The translations under genes were made by a program, and so were the position numbers. Below the pieces are notes generated by a model that saw only the letters and a list, made by a program, of their open reading frames with translations, was not told the origin of the DNA and made no database searches. Shown here in pieces: positions 34,578 to 46,669 of a DNA stretch of 64,000 nucleotides (position 1 is the stretch's first letter; the number at the start of each line of letters is the position of its first letter). Source of the stretch: Malania oleifera (taxonomy: Eukaryota > Streptophyta > Magnoliopsida > Santalales > Ximeniaceae); assembly GCF_029873635.1 (NCBI RefSeq), contig NC_080422.1, positions 1,840,001 to 1,904,000 on the forward strand, given 5' to 3'.

Positions 34578-34931
34578 TTAGTTGATGAGATCTTGATCAA
34601 GCTCAAGATCAACATATTGTTCCTTGGAAGAGGTTGGGATGAGACACTTGTCAAGAGCTGTAGTCTGAACGAACTCCTTGACTTGTGGTCTGTTGTGAGA
34701 TATGAGAAGAGTACGAACTTGGTTGGCAAGATATTTTTTTCTTCTAAAAATATTGTAGGGATTTACAAGTGGAAGGGAGGTTTCCTGGATCTGAGCAGAG
34801 TCAGGAATATAAGAGTATTCTACTAGGTTGGTAATTTTGGAAGAAGTAGTTTTCTTGATGGAAGGAGGGAGAGAGATGGAAGAAGAAAGTCGAGCAGGTG
34901 TAATTTCTGAACTTTGTGAATGAGAATCCAT
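34578..34931 (-). pseudogene. Movement-protein-like N-terminal region of the pararetrovirus fossil
   Basis: The first open stretch of the viral copy. The segment TTALDKCLIPTSSKEQYVDL and the following hydrophobic residues resemble the start of the caulimovirus movement-protein domain (30K superfamily). Similarity to the family continues to the left, at about 34040-34570. Fossil; the family call is moderate. Confidence 0.6.
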
Positions 34932-34945
34932 GAGTGACTATCAAG

Positions 34946-35745
34946 TCTATTGCTTGTTTGGTATTATTGTCAAAAATTAGAGAAACGAAAAATTATAAAT
35001 CAGAAATAGAAACTATAAACTAAAAACTAGTAGCATTTATAAAACTAATATAAATTAAAATCTTAATTAAAAATACTCATTTTATGTTTAAATAAAAAAA
35101 TTATAAAATATCATTAAAATAATAAAATTACAAATAATACACATTAAAAAATTACTACAATGAAAACAATTTATTTTAATTTTTTTACTTAATTGTTCTA
35201 CTTTCAAAATGTACTTTATAATAAAAATTTTATTGGACATGATGATCGAAAAATAGTAAAAATATTTTGTAATTGACATTATTATTATTTTTTGAAATTT
35301 ATGTATATTTTTCTTTTAATTATATTTAAATTCACATGATTATTTAATTTTTGATTTTAATTTAAAAGTATAAAAAATGAATAATTTAATTCAAAAAATT
35401 TATTTTTGGATATTGAAATTTCTAACAATAGCTTGCCAATACAACTGAAAGCCATAAAATGTGGTTTTCAATTTTTTGGTAAATAGTTGAAACCGACAAA
35501 AGGAATAGAAAACTGATTCAAAAACAAATGTATTATTATAATCTTTTTTTTCATTGTAGAGAAATAGAAATAGAAAACAACAACAATAACAAACAAACCC
35601 TTATTAAACAAAACTTTAAAAAGGTTGATTTGACTCATTTAAATTTGTGAAATGTTCTTTTACAAGCTTGTTTGGCTTGTTTATTGGCTGAAATTTACCC
35701 TATTAGAAGTTTACTAATAGACTCACCAAACACCCAAATAGTAGC
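34946..35745. other. Very AT-rich intergenic DNA
   Basis: Nothing coding was found. It contains a GCTTGTTTGGCTTGTTTATT-type segment near 35660 that resembles the dispersed repeat at 26.4-27.1 kb. Confidence 0.5.
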
Positions 35746-35763
35746 AAGAATAAGGATGTCAAG

Positions 35764-35965
35764 GCCCTTGAGCATACGCTCAGGTGGTAAGGACGGGCGA
35801 CATACGACTTTGGACAAAGGTGAAGTCTGAAGTTCGAATTCTGCCACTTATAGCGCACATCCGTAATTTACCTCCTACGTGTTGGTCAAGGGCATAACTG
35901 GCGTAGGCGTGGGATTAGTCTGGTGTGTAAGCTCAAGACACCCGACGATATCCAAAAGAAAAAGA
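35764..35965 (+). mobile_element. tRNA-derived SINE with target-site duplications
   Basis: A body of about 200 bp. Near its 5' end are an A-box-like (ACGCTCAGGTGGTAAGG) and a B-box-like (AGTTCGAATTCTGCC) RNA polymerase III promoter. It ends in an A-rich tail (CCAAAAGAAAAAG). It is flanked by 18-bp direct repeats at 35746-35763 and 35966-35983 (AAGAATAAGGATGTCAAG against AAGAATAAAGATATCAAG, two differences). Complete structure, moderately old by the duplication mismatch. Family not identified. Confidence 0.85.
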
Positions 35966-36878
35966 AAGAATAAAGATATCAAGACTTTGTTTTGTTCCTA
36001 ATTTTTCATTCTTTTTCTAATTCCAAAATTTTCAATTTGACAAATAGTAGCTCTCTACTTCAAGTAACAAGAGTAAAAAGACAATAGTTGCAAGCTCATT
36101 TATTCTTAAAAGTTGTTATTGTCTATATGATAATATGTTAAGGTAGAAACATCGTCATACCACTCAATGCTTATGCTTATATATATATTTGTTTCGTACA
36201 TTTATCAAATAAAATTACTTTTAAATTAAAATTAATCAAAGTTCATTAACGAGCTTGGTGAATAAGTATGTCAAACTAGGTTTAAGTTTGATTCTCCCTT
36301 TTTATAATTTTATGAGAACTTTGATCAATAAGCTTACATTCTAATGAACAAACAAGCATATTCAAGTTCATTTCAAACTTGCTCTAACTCAAGTTTTTTT
36401 TTTTTAATTTAATGAATAAACTTAAACATAATTAAAAAGTTCAGATTGTCTCAACCTTATTAGTTGGTGATGATGTTGTCAATTGCCTCAATCTATGAAA
36501 AGTGAGGCAACAACAAAAGCTTTGTTTCTTTGTTTGCTTTATGTGTAGAGATCGGTGAATTATATTAATTAAATAATAAAAGGAGAGAAAGATTTTTCAA
36601 AAAAAAGATTTCAGTAGGGTCTCGTCAGCGAGTGCTAAGTGCTCGTTGACGAACAGATTTCTTGGGCTCATCGACGCAGACATGTGTCTCATCGACGAAA
36701 ACTTACCGAGAGATTGTTTCTCAGGGCCTGAATTTCGCCGACAAGGGATAAGCGTTCGTCGACGAAACTCCTTCTTGGACTCATCGATGAGGAGATGTGG
36801 GTCATTGACGAGGCCACGTGGACAAACATTTCTATAAAAGGCCAAGAACTCATTTTCTGCAAGAGAATCATGCATAAT

Positions 36879-36930
<52 letters not shown>

Positions 36931-37047
36931 AACTTCGTCTCCCTCCCTGTATCTCTAGAAATCCGGCCTCATTTCATGCCGATTTAACGATCTAAAGCCG
37001 CTACGCTACTCCTGGGGAGATTCTCTTCATATCTGTTGGAGTAGATC

Positions 37048-38414
37048 TGATGGGGATCAACATGCCTTATGTATCCCTTTTACTGATATGATGACACATG
37101 GACGACCTCCCGATCTCCACTCCTTTGCTGACATGGTGACACGTGGATGACCTCCAGATGTCCACTATTGTTTATATCTATTTTGCAGGAACACATGGGA
37201 TTAATTGAGGATCATCTACTTCTTTGATGGAAGATTTTTTTATGTGAAGACTTTGCTATTGTGTTAATTTATATTTTTCGTGTATATGTTATTTCAAGAT
37301 TACTAGGTGCTTGAAGACCATGCTTGAAGACCCAAGTGAAGTATTGAAGCAAAGTCCAACTCAAAACCCATGTGGCCCCCACATGGCTCCAATGGGTCCC
37401 ACACGATTTTGGCCTTCCTTTTGGAATGTGTTTAAATTTCAAATTTGAATTGTAATAATGCAAGACAACTAAGCTTGACTTGTGTGCTTATGAGTTGGAG
37501 TTCCTTGTTTTTTAGTAAGTATTAATTGTGTTAGGTTAATAGTTGTTGAAAGTTGTTGAGAGTTGTTGTTGAAAGTTATTGAGAGTTGTTGTTGAAAATT
37601 GTTGAGAGTTGTTGAGTGTTTAAAACTTTGTCTCCTAGGCTATGCCTATAAATAACTTTCTTATTGTAAGAACAAGGGATGAAGTTGAAGTTGAATATTG
37701 AAGAAACATCTCTTTGCTTGAGCTTGTAAAGCTTGTTCCTCTCCTTGTGAGTGAGTAGTGTGAGGCTACGGCGTTCTCTTCGGAGATCAAGTGGTGAGAG
37801 ACCACTAAACTATCCAACGACTCCATCTAATATTCTCACGGCCCCCATCAACACCACACGGCAAGCGTCTTCGTACACCCACACGACGATCATCATCTAC
37901 ACTTCATTGCTATGTTCATCTTGTGATTCAAAGCTTGTACAAAGGACCAACGGTATGACCTAACTACGTGTGGAACAACGTCAAGTCATCCAAACCAATA
38001 TCTTGGTAACTTCAATACTTGTGTTTGAATCTTTTTTATATTTTGTGAACCCTTGCTAGTAGATTAAAATCACATCTTTGAATAGCCCATTTGATCCATA
38101 GATTGCAATATTGGTACTTGCTAGTTAAAATCAATTGTATGAATATTAGTTTGCTAACATAGAACTTTTATTCTTGAATCTTTGAAATAACAACTTTTCA
38201 GTATATAACTTGATTCCTTTGTGAAAGAACCAATCGGGACTTAATTGCTGGACAAGTCATACACCTTTACAAAATCCTTGAACATGTGAAATAAAACATG
38301 ATTTATTGTGTTTATGTTCGGATAATTAAATTCTTAAATTAAAGTGTTTGAGTGTATGTGCTTGTGTGAGGGTTGAATCGTTGGACATAGGTCGACCTTT
38401 CCCGTCCTACATCA
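37048..38414. mobile_element. Solo LTR inserted in the LTR of copy A
   Basis: A 1367-bp insertion with inverted ends TGATG...CATCA and perfect 5-bp target duplications AGATC at 37043-37047 and 38415-38419. Inside are GTTGTTGAAAGTTGTTGAGA-type short repeats (about 37548-37617), a TATA-like TATAAATAACTTTC (about 37649) and a transcribed-looking segment downstream. There is no coding capacity and no second LTR. The family is not identified; a short non-autonomous element is the alternative. Confidence 0.8.
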
Positions 38415-40379
38415 AGATCGTTGGTTGGGCCAATTTGGACACTATCCCAAAATTTGGGTAAGGTAATTATTTTAAGTTTTATAAGGTATTTGGTATTTTT
38501 GGACTGAGGAGGTGTAGTAGATGAAATAATACTGAAGTTTTGTTGGGAAAAAATGTAAATTTCAAAGTGTTGAGCTAGGAACACCACAGGTGCAGATTTA
38601 GTTAAATTTATGGGCTTCTTAGTAGCCAGGTAAGGGGATAAATTAAATCAGTTTATTTTTATAAAAAATTATTGTTTTAAAACAGCATGTATTTACAATA
38701 ATTATGTATATATCATAATATTTGAGAATACTGCAGTTGAACAGGAAAACGGTTTTAAAATAATTAATCAGAAATATATTCATCTTAGGTATTCAGTTTT
38801 AATATTATTTAAAACTGTGTGGCATGAGTATCATTTTACGAATATTATGTTATGTCAGATTTTTAGTAAAAGCATATTTACAACAGTTTTTCAAGAAAAC
38901 CATAAATAATACAAGAAATTATGGTTTTAGAATTTTTATGATAAACAGTACAAATTTCAGTTCAGTATGTTATAATATGTTCGACACAAGGCCGTGATTG
39001 ATAGCCGGCGCAAGGTTGTAATTATGTATGTTATTTGGTGCAAGACCATAATTATGTATGTTATTCGGCGCAAGGCCATGATTATGTATGATATGTCAAA
39101 ATTTAGAAAAATGCTATCAATCTAGTTTCGTGTTAAATCAGTATATGTAAACATACTATATGTTATCAGAACCCAGATGGTTTAGTTTAGATCAGTATTC
39201 AGTGTTCGGTATTGTAACTATTCAGTTCAATTCAGACTAGTGCTACCACATTTTCCAGTATAGAGTGTGGGAGATGGATAGTCGATGTGGCTTCAGTGCA
39301 ATGTTGTAGACATCCCCTTGGTAGTCTAGAATAGGGTGGGGTGGGCCTATCGTACTTACAAACACATTTGACTTGGTAGTGGTTGGCCAGCCATTGTCAA
39401 GTCCCGCCTTCGAGCTGCACAACCCAGTTACGGAGGGTAATACATGACATCAGCTAGCTATCCATCTTGGGTAATATTTCAGTACTATCATTTATAACAT
39501 ATGATTTTATTATAATTAAAATTCAGTATGATTTAACATAATCATGATTATGTATGTTTTATCCAGTATTATATCAACTATTTTTATCTAGACAAGTATT
39601 GTGTATTGTTTATCTATTATAGTACGAATATACTCATACCGCCACACAACTGATATTAGTTTATTTTCCTTACTAAGAGGTGTCTCACCCCAGCTTACAA
39701 AATCTTTCAGGGAATCCAGATAGACAGGCGGACCGAGCTCCGCGTCAGTAGAGGTAGTACATTCCACCTCGGTGGGAGGGTGAGTTACTGAGTTAGGGTC
39801 AGATGGTTTTTGGATTATGATCCTAGTTTCTCTTTTTGGTCTTTTGGAGGATTGTATATTTATATTTACAGAAATGTTATGGAATGTAGTGAAACTCTAG
39901 AACTGTTGGTTGTGAATGTAATCTATGTTTTCCGCTATTTAGGTGTCTGCTGTGTATAGCAGATGTTATATTGGTATTAGGATTATTATTAAGAATGATA
40001 CTTATGTATGTGAGGAAAAAAATTTATGTTAAAATTGGCAGGTCGTTACAGTTTGGTATCAGAGCCTAGGTTGTTAGGTTCTGTAAACTTTAGAATGCAA
40101 CGGAAATAATACCAGAGTATAGGACAAAAGAATTTGAGATTTTGTTGTGTAGTCTGGATGCAAGACTTCCATGATGGTTTATATGTCTTTCCTGAGGTGA
40201 CGACTTCAGGAAAGTCATAGAAAATTATTGTTGGGTTGGGTGTCTAGGTTGTAGGATTGAATTTTGAATTAAGAATAGAGATGATAAATTAATTAAGAAT
40301 ATGATATACTAGTTAGAGGAAATGTGTTGGACAAGTTATGGTAATAGGGTCCTAAATCCAAGATTATTGTCTTTTCAGG

Positions 40380-40981
40380 ATGGACCTTGGAGGTGATAGT
40401 GCACATACAAGTGGTAGTGAGGGTGTTGGACCCTCAGGTGTAGCTGGTAGTGACTTAGACACAGTATTACACAACGTGGCTCAACAAGTTATAACTGAAA
40501 TTGCTAGAAACTCTAGGAAGCAAGGAGGTTCGTCTATAGGCCACGGATGTACGATTGAGAAGTTTACAAAGATGAATCCTCTGGCTTTCTTAGGAGGAAC
40601 TGATCCTGTAGTCTCTGAGAACTAAATGCAAGAGATTGAAAAGGTGTTGACAGTGCTGCAGTGTACAAAGGAGCAAAGGGTTCTATTTGCCACGTATAAA
40701 TTGATAGGAGAGGACGAAAAATGGTGGACGACAGTGAAACTCCTGGAGCAGCAGAGGTCAGTGCATATAGAGATGACATGGGACCAATTCAAAGAAATAT
40801 TTTTCGACAGATACTTTCCAGCCTCGTCCATAGAAGCTAAGGTAGAGGAGTTCCTGAATCTGAAGTAGGGACAGTAGACAGTGCAGCAGTACGCGGTGAG
40901 GTTCATTGAATTATCTTGCTTCGCCTCGTACATAATCCCGGATGAGATGAAGAAAGGAAGACAATTTGAAAGAATTCAGAA
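40380..40981 (+). pseudogene. Gag region of copy A, broken
   Basis: It starts MDLGGDSAHTSGSEGVG and contains [38 protein letters not shown] and [20 protein letters not shown]. These are typical of the Ty3/gypsy Gag core (Retrotrans_gag) and are close to the Gag of copy C. The copy is broken and cut at the junction with copy B. Confidence 0.85.
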
Positions 40982-43089
40982 TTCAGTATTTCCCAAAACA
41001 TTTATATACATATCTCTCCAATATTCTCCACTAGAAAATCTAGAATCCACTAATAAATACATCCCTAAAAAACACTTACCTTATAGACAGGGCAGTACAA
41101 GATTCCCTTTATCTCCCACCCTGATCTGCTCGTCTAACTGGTTCACCTAAAATGTTTAAATTACTTGGATGAGTCAACTCTCAGTAAGACGAAATATGCT
41201 ATTACCAGTGTGTGGCAACTGAGTTTACATAAACAATATAGTGGCAACTGAGTTTACATAAACAATATACTTATAATTAACTGAAACTGAGATAGCATAT
41301 AAAGTACAATACAATTTAACTCACACCTATGTGGCTTCAAATATAATTGTTTATGAACTTTCTATTTAATCATACTTTTAGTAACTATAAATATATCTAT
41401 TGTTATTTTGTAAATCTGTATATATATAACTATGAAAACTTCCCTAGATGGCTATATGTCATGATTTAACCCTTCATGACGGGGTTGTGTGGCCTGCAGG
41501 CGGGACTTAACATTGGTTGGCCTATCAGGATAAGTCAACTGAAATCTACTTGGTCAGATCAGCCGCCTCAACCTGGACTATTAAGGAGTCTGCAAGCTCT
41601 CCCTAGGCACGATCGACTACTGATAAAATCCACACACTATCTGAGATATGTGCTTGCACTCTGTATTGAATTAGTTACGGTACCATGCTATATATCTAAT
41701 CTGTCCCATGAGGGTCTGATAATTTATAATACTATTTTAATATAGCTTACATTTTTACCATGATTTTGTTTCAATTGTAATAACCATAACATTGTAAAAG
41801 CTGATATGAATAAATTATAATATCTGATTAAACTGTAATATCTGAGTAAACTGTAAAATCTGAATGTTATGGTTTTGAAATATATATTTCATGGTATTCT
41901 GAAAATTCTGTAAAACATCTTTCTGTGTGTATTCCGTAAACCATGATTCTGTAAATTCTATAAAACATCTTTCTGTATATATATATATATACTATAAATC
42001 ATGATACTTTGAAAATTGTGTTGAACTGATATTTACTCATGCCACACAATTAAATAAATAAAACTCCTGTACCAAAATCTGTAAAACTGTATAATCTTTA
42101 TGCTTTGATTTGTTCAAAAATCACATTATGAAACTTATAATCAAATACTATAATTTACTGGTAAAATTTTTAATTTAATTGGCATAGCATACTTCCCTTA
42201 CCTGACTAACTGAACTTGTTTATTGATTTCTAACTCACGCCTACGACATTCAAAATTCCAAAACCCTGAAATTACACATATATATTTCTTTGTCAATCAA
42301 CTGATTATTCAAAATAATTATCATACTCACATCTTTCCTGAACACGCATATATGTTCAGGATTTTCTAAACCATATACCATTTATCATTTTTACCTGCAT
42401 TCCTTAGGAAACACCCTCTAGGATCCTTAGCCTGTGCATATGGTGTATGCACCAAATCCTGTATTCACAACACTTAGTTTAGTCAACTCAAATTGCAGTA
42501 TATTTTCATCTAACACAATATCTGGGTTCAGAAAAGCCTACTAACCATATAACCCTAAAATAACCTACTTACCCTGATTTTGGGATGGTACCTAAACTAC
42601 TCAAACCAAAATTTTGCTCCAGCTAAGTTGTAGATAATTTCCCCGGGATCATTGTGGTAACTTCTGATCATTGAAACACGGAAAATCGGGGCCAAAATCA
42701 TAAGTGAAGGCAGAGGATCCAAATTTTAGAGACACAAATAGAGAGAGAAGGATTTCTTCACCAAAAATTTGATTTTTACATATTTATAGACGTTTGGCCA
42801 CGTGGCTTCGTCAATGAGTAATGTGTACTTGTCAACGAATTGAGGAAGGGAGTTTGTTGACGAAGGCCTTAGGTTCGTCGATGAACCTGAATGTTTTGAA
42901 ATCCTACTCTCGGTATCTCTTCATCAATGAGACATGTGTCTTCATCGACGAGGCAAAGAAAGCAATTCGTCGACGAGCTCAGGGCACTCGTCGACGAAGC
43001 CCTGTATAATCCTTCTTTTAAAATATTTTTTTCCCTCTTTTCTCCTTTTCCTTAATAAATTTTATAATTTAAATTTTTAGGTCTCTACA
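40982..43089 (-). repeat. 3' LTR of copy B (outer end missing)
   Basis: It matches 48071-48107 plus 54106-56134 along its length. On the - strand it begins TGTAGAGACC next to the polypurine tract. It contains repeated TCGTCGACGA-like palindromes at about 42800-43005. Confidence 0.88.
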
Positions 43090-43202
43090 TTCTTCCCCTC
43101 TTATAAAAATTTTGTCCTAGAAATTTGCAATTTGTGCTATATACCATCCTTTGAGGAAAAATTAGCTACTTATTTTATTAATCAATATTGTCTTTATCTG
43201 AG

Positions 43203-46200
43203 CTATTACCTTCCTTTTTTTGACTAATACTGATCCCCACAAAAGAGATGTGGGCGCTTCTGTTGTATTTCCTCCTTAAGCTCCAACAACGCTTCCTCTA
43301 CTGCATGATTCCTCCACATGACTTTTACTTGTGGAATTTTCTTGGTGCACAACTCATGTTCTTTTCTGTTTAGAATATGCACTGGTGTTTCCTCATATGC
43401 TAAAGTATTTCTAAGCTCTATCTTCTCTTAACTGATCACGTGGGAGGGATCTGAGACGTATTTACTCAGCATGGAAACATGGAATACGTCATGAATCCTG
43501 GATAAAGATGGTAGTAAAGTTAGCCTATAGGTGACTAGACCTACTCTCTCAAGTATCTCGAATGGGCCAATAAACCTAGGACTCAGCTTACTCTTCTTCT
43601 CAAACCTCATAACTCCTCTCAGAGGTGATACTCTCAAAAATACTTGATCTCCCATAGCAAATTCCAATTTCTGGCGGTGAGTATCTGCGTAACTTTTCTG
43701 TCGACTCTGAGCTGCACTAATTCTGTCTTTTATAAGTCAGACTTTATCATACGCTTGCTGCACTAACTTTGGTCCTAAAAATTTCCTTTCACCCATTTCA
43801 TCCCAGTATAGTGGAGAACAACACCTCCTACCATATAATGCCTCGTAAGGTGTCATCCCAATGCTGGCCTGGTAGTTGTTATTATATGCAAACTCAACCA
43901 GCGGCATATACTGGGTCCAACTACCCCCAAAATCCAACACACACGCTCCTAGAATATCCTCAAGTATCTGGATCATCTTCTCTGTCTGCCCATCAGTCTA
44001 AGGATGGAAGGCTGTGCTGAATGCTAACTGAGATCCCAAAGCTTCCTACAAACTCCTCCAAAATAGCGATGTAAATCGTGAGTCTTAGTCTAAAACTATG
44101 GATATTGGCACACCATGAGATCGAACTATCTCCTGAATGTATAACTCTGTCAGACCATTCACAGAGTAGTTGACTTTAATAGGGAGAAAATGAGCGGTCT
44201 TCGACAGTCGATCAATGACCACCCAAATAGAATTTTATCCATGCAACGCCAGCGGTAACCCTATAACAAAGTCCATGGATATATGATCTCACTTCCACTC
44301 AAGAATGTGGAGTGGCTGCAACTGTCCCGCTGGTCTCTGGTGCTCAGCCTTTACCTGCTGACATGTCAAACACTATTCCACAAACTCAGCTATTTCCCTC
44401 TTCATGCCGCTTCACCAGAATGACTCTCGGAGGTCTTGATACATTTTAGTGCCTCTAGTATGCATTGTGTAAAGGGATCTGTGTGCCTCTTCTAGGATAG
44501 CCCTCCTAATCTTAGCATCTGTAGGTACACATAGCCTGATATGGAACCTTAGAGCTCTATCATCTAAAATACTGAACTTCTCCTCATGTCTGTCCTACAC
44601 TTTATCTATCAACTCTACCAATTTTGCATCATTTCTCTGAGTAGCTTTAATCCTTTATTGCAAGGTAGGCTGTAACACTAGGTTGGAAATAAATGCCTAG
44701 TGATCATCCTCTACTAACTCCACATTGAGCCTCTCCAGATCCATCTGAATCGGCTGCTAAATCTCCACTACTGACTATGCTGCTTCCACTAATTTCTGGA
44801 TCAGAGCATCAGCCACAACATTTTCTTTCCTTGGGTGGTAGCAGATAATATGATCATAATATTTAATGAGCTCCAACCATCTTCTTTGCCTCATATTCAA
44901 TTCTTTTTGGGTGAATAGGTACTTCAAACTTTTATGGTCAGTGAAGATCTCACATTTCCCACTATAAAGATAATGCCTCCAGATCTTTAGAGCATGTACC
45001 ACTGCAACTAACTCTCAATTATGTACCAGGTAGTTCTTTTCATACTCCTTAAGCTGCCGAGAAGCATAAGAAATAACCCTCTCGTGCTGCATCAACACAC
45101 ACCCGAGTCCCTTCTAGGATGTGTCACTGTATATAACAAATCTATCCTCTCCCAATGGCATAGATAATACCGGTGCAGTGACCAACTGCTACTTTAACTC
45201 CTGGAAGCTCTGCTCACGTTCGTCGGTCCATTCAAATCTCACATTTTTCCTCGTGAGTCATGTTAATGGACCCGATAATCTGGAAAAATCATCCACAAAA
45301 TGCCAGTAGTTCCTTGCCAAACTTAGGAAGCTTCTGATCTCCTGTACATTCCCCGGTCTCACCCAATTCACCATTGCTTCTATTTTGCTTAGACCTATTG
45401 ATATGCCATCCTCAGAGATCACATGCCCGAGAAAAGTGACTTGCCTCAATTAGAATTCACACTTCTTGAATTTAGCACATAACTTCTTTTCCATTAATAC
45501 TTGCAATACTAGCCCCAAATAATCCTCGTGCTCCTCAAAACTCTTCAAGTGGACCAGTATATAATCAATAAATACCACAACAAACTGGTCTAAGTATTGA
45601 TGGAACACTCGATTCATCAGATCCATAAACACTGTTGGTGCATTAGTCAATCCGAACGACATTACCAAAAACTTGTAGTGCCCATACCTAGTTCGGAAAA
45701 CTATCTTTGAAATGTCCTATACATTAACTTCAGCTGGTGATATCCCGACCGAAGGTCAATCTTGGAGTAGACCTAGGTCCCCTGGAGCTAAACAAATAAA
45801 TTATCAATTCAGCGAAGAGGATATTTATTCTTGACTATCACTTTATTTATCTCTCTATAATCAATGCACATTCTTATATCCTCATAGTCCTGTCTTCTTT
45901 CTTCACGAACAAGAGTAGTACTTCCCAAGGCGACACGCTAGGCCTGATAAATTTTTTATCCAACAACTATCGCAACTGATCTTTCAATTCTTTCAAATTA
46001 GCTGGAGTCATTTTGTAGGATGCTTTAGATATCGGTGTTAACCCTAGTACTAAATCCATGGCAAATTCAATCTCTCTATCTAGTGGTAAACCAGGTAATT
46101 CCTCTGAAAAAAAAATCTAGAAATTCTCTAACTAATGGGATATCTACTTGTTTCAATTCTTCCTTTGGCATCTCCTTTATATAAGCAACATACCCCTAGC

Positions 46201-46420
46201 AACCACCCTGAAGCAGCTTCCTCACCTGAATAACCGACACTAACAGTGGCGAGGCGCGCACACGTGACCCCATGAATCTAAATTCCTGCTCACCTGGGGG
46301 TTTGAAGATCACTTCTCTTTTATAGCAATCAATGTCGGTGTAATTAACCGCCAGCCGATCCAACCAAATATCACATCAAAACCACGCATGTCCTACACTA
46401 TTAAGCCGGCCGGTAATACT
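43203..46420 (-). pseudogene. Pol region of copy B (protease to integrase and chromodomain), broken
   Basis: On the - strand: RT with [20 protein letters not shown] and [11 protein letters not shown] (about 45450-45668) and TFLGHVISEDGI (about 45430); RNase H with [20 protein letters not shown] (about 44775-45002); integrase with SWTQYMPLVEFAYNNNYQAS and ALYGRRCCSPLYW (about 43737-43976); an integrase C-terminus with GPFEILERVGLVTYRLTLLP and HDVFHVSMLSKYVSDPSHVI (about 43428-43667); and a chromodomain-like VKVMWRNHAVEEA (about 43270-43330). The last two are characteristic of the Tekay/Del chromovirus clade. Many breaks. Confidence 0.88.
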
Positions 46421-46669
46421 CTCTCTTGAATGCCCACTAGATAGTTTTTAAGCACCCTTCTACACCTCACTGCTAATTTAATTGGTGTGGCTACAGACAA
46501 CTCAACATCTAACAACTATGTCTCAACTTCAGATAATTTGACATACCCCAATGATACGAAAGAATGGATGGTACCTGGGTCAAATAAAATAACAGCTTTA
46601 TATAGTAAAACAACAAGTATACCTGTCACAACGTCTCCTGTAGCCTCGGCGTCTTTTGGCGTCATTGCT

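Larger units (their letters stand above)
31031..34945 (-). mobile_element. Endogenous pararetrovirus fragment (Caulimoviridae), front part only (fossil)
   Basis: On the - strand, in viral order: a movement-protein-like start (MDSHSQSSEITPARLS at 34931, with NIFRRKKYLANQVRTLL and PTSSKEQYVDLELDQDLI); a long proline-rich and coiled-coil polyprotein region; a coat-protein segment (about 32177-32770, EFVGDPNIHANVVQQEYFEM); a zinc knuckle CFICKKKGHYAKQCP in a lysine-rich tract; and a retroviral-type aspartic protease motif AFIDTGSHKTMI. The copy stops just before the reverse transcriptase, which is not in the window. It has a few breaks. The gene order suggests a Florendovirus- or Petuvirus-like lineage (inference). 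Much of the coding frame is readable, so it is not very ancient. Confidence 0.85.
36544..40981 (+). mobile_element. Ty3/gypsy copy A: 5' LTR, PBS and Gag only (fossil)
   Basis: The LTR runs 36544-40050 (TGTAGAGATC to GTCGTTACA) and is interrupted by a solo LTR of another family at 37048-38414. The PBS TTTGGTATCAGAG follows at about 40052. Gag-like coding begins at 40380. The element ends at about 40981, where it abuts copy B in opposite orientation, so the rest is missing. The LTR start and palindrome-rich segment match those of copy B, so A and B are relatives. It has several breaks. Confidence 0.85.

Noticed and set aside
36597-36875. Open frames on both strands with SSMRHMSASMSPRN-like repeats
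   Set aside because: They come from reiterated CGTCGACG palindromes in an LTR, not from a protein repeat.
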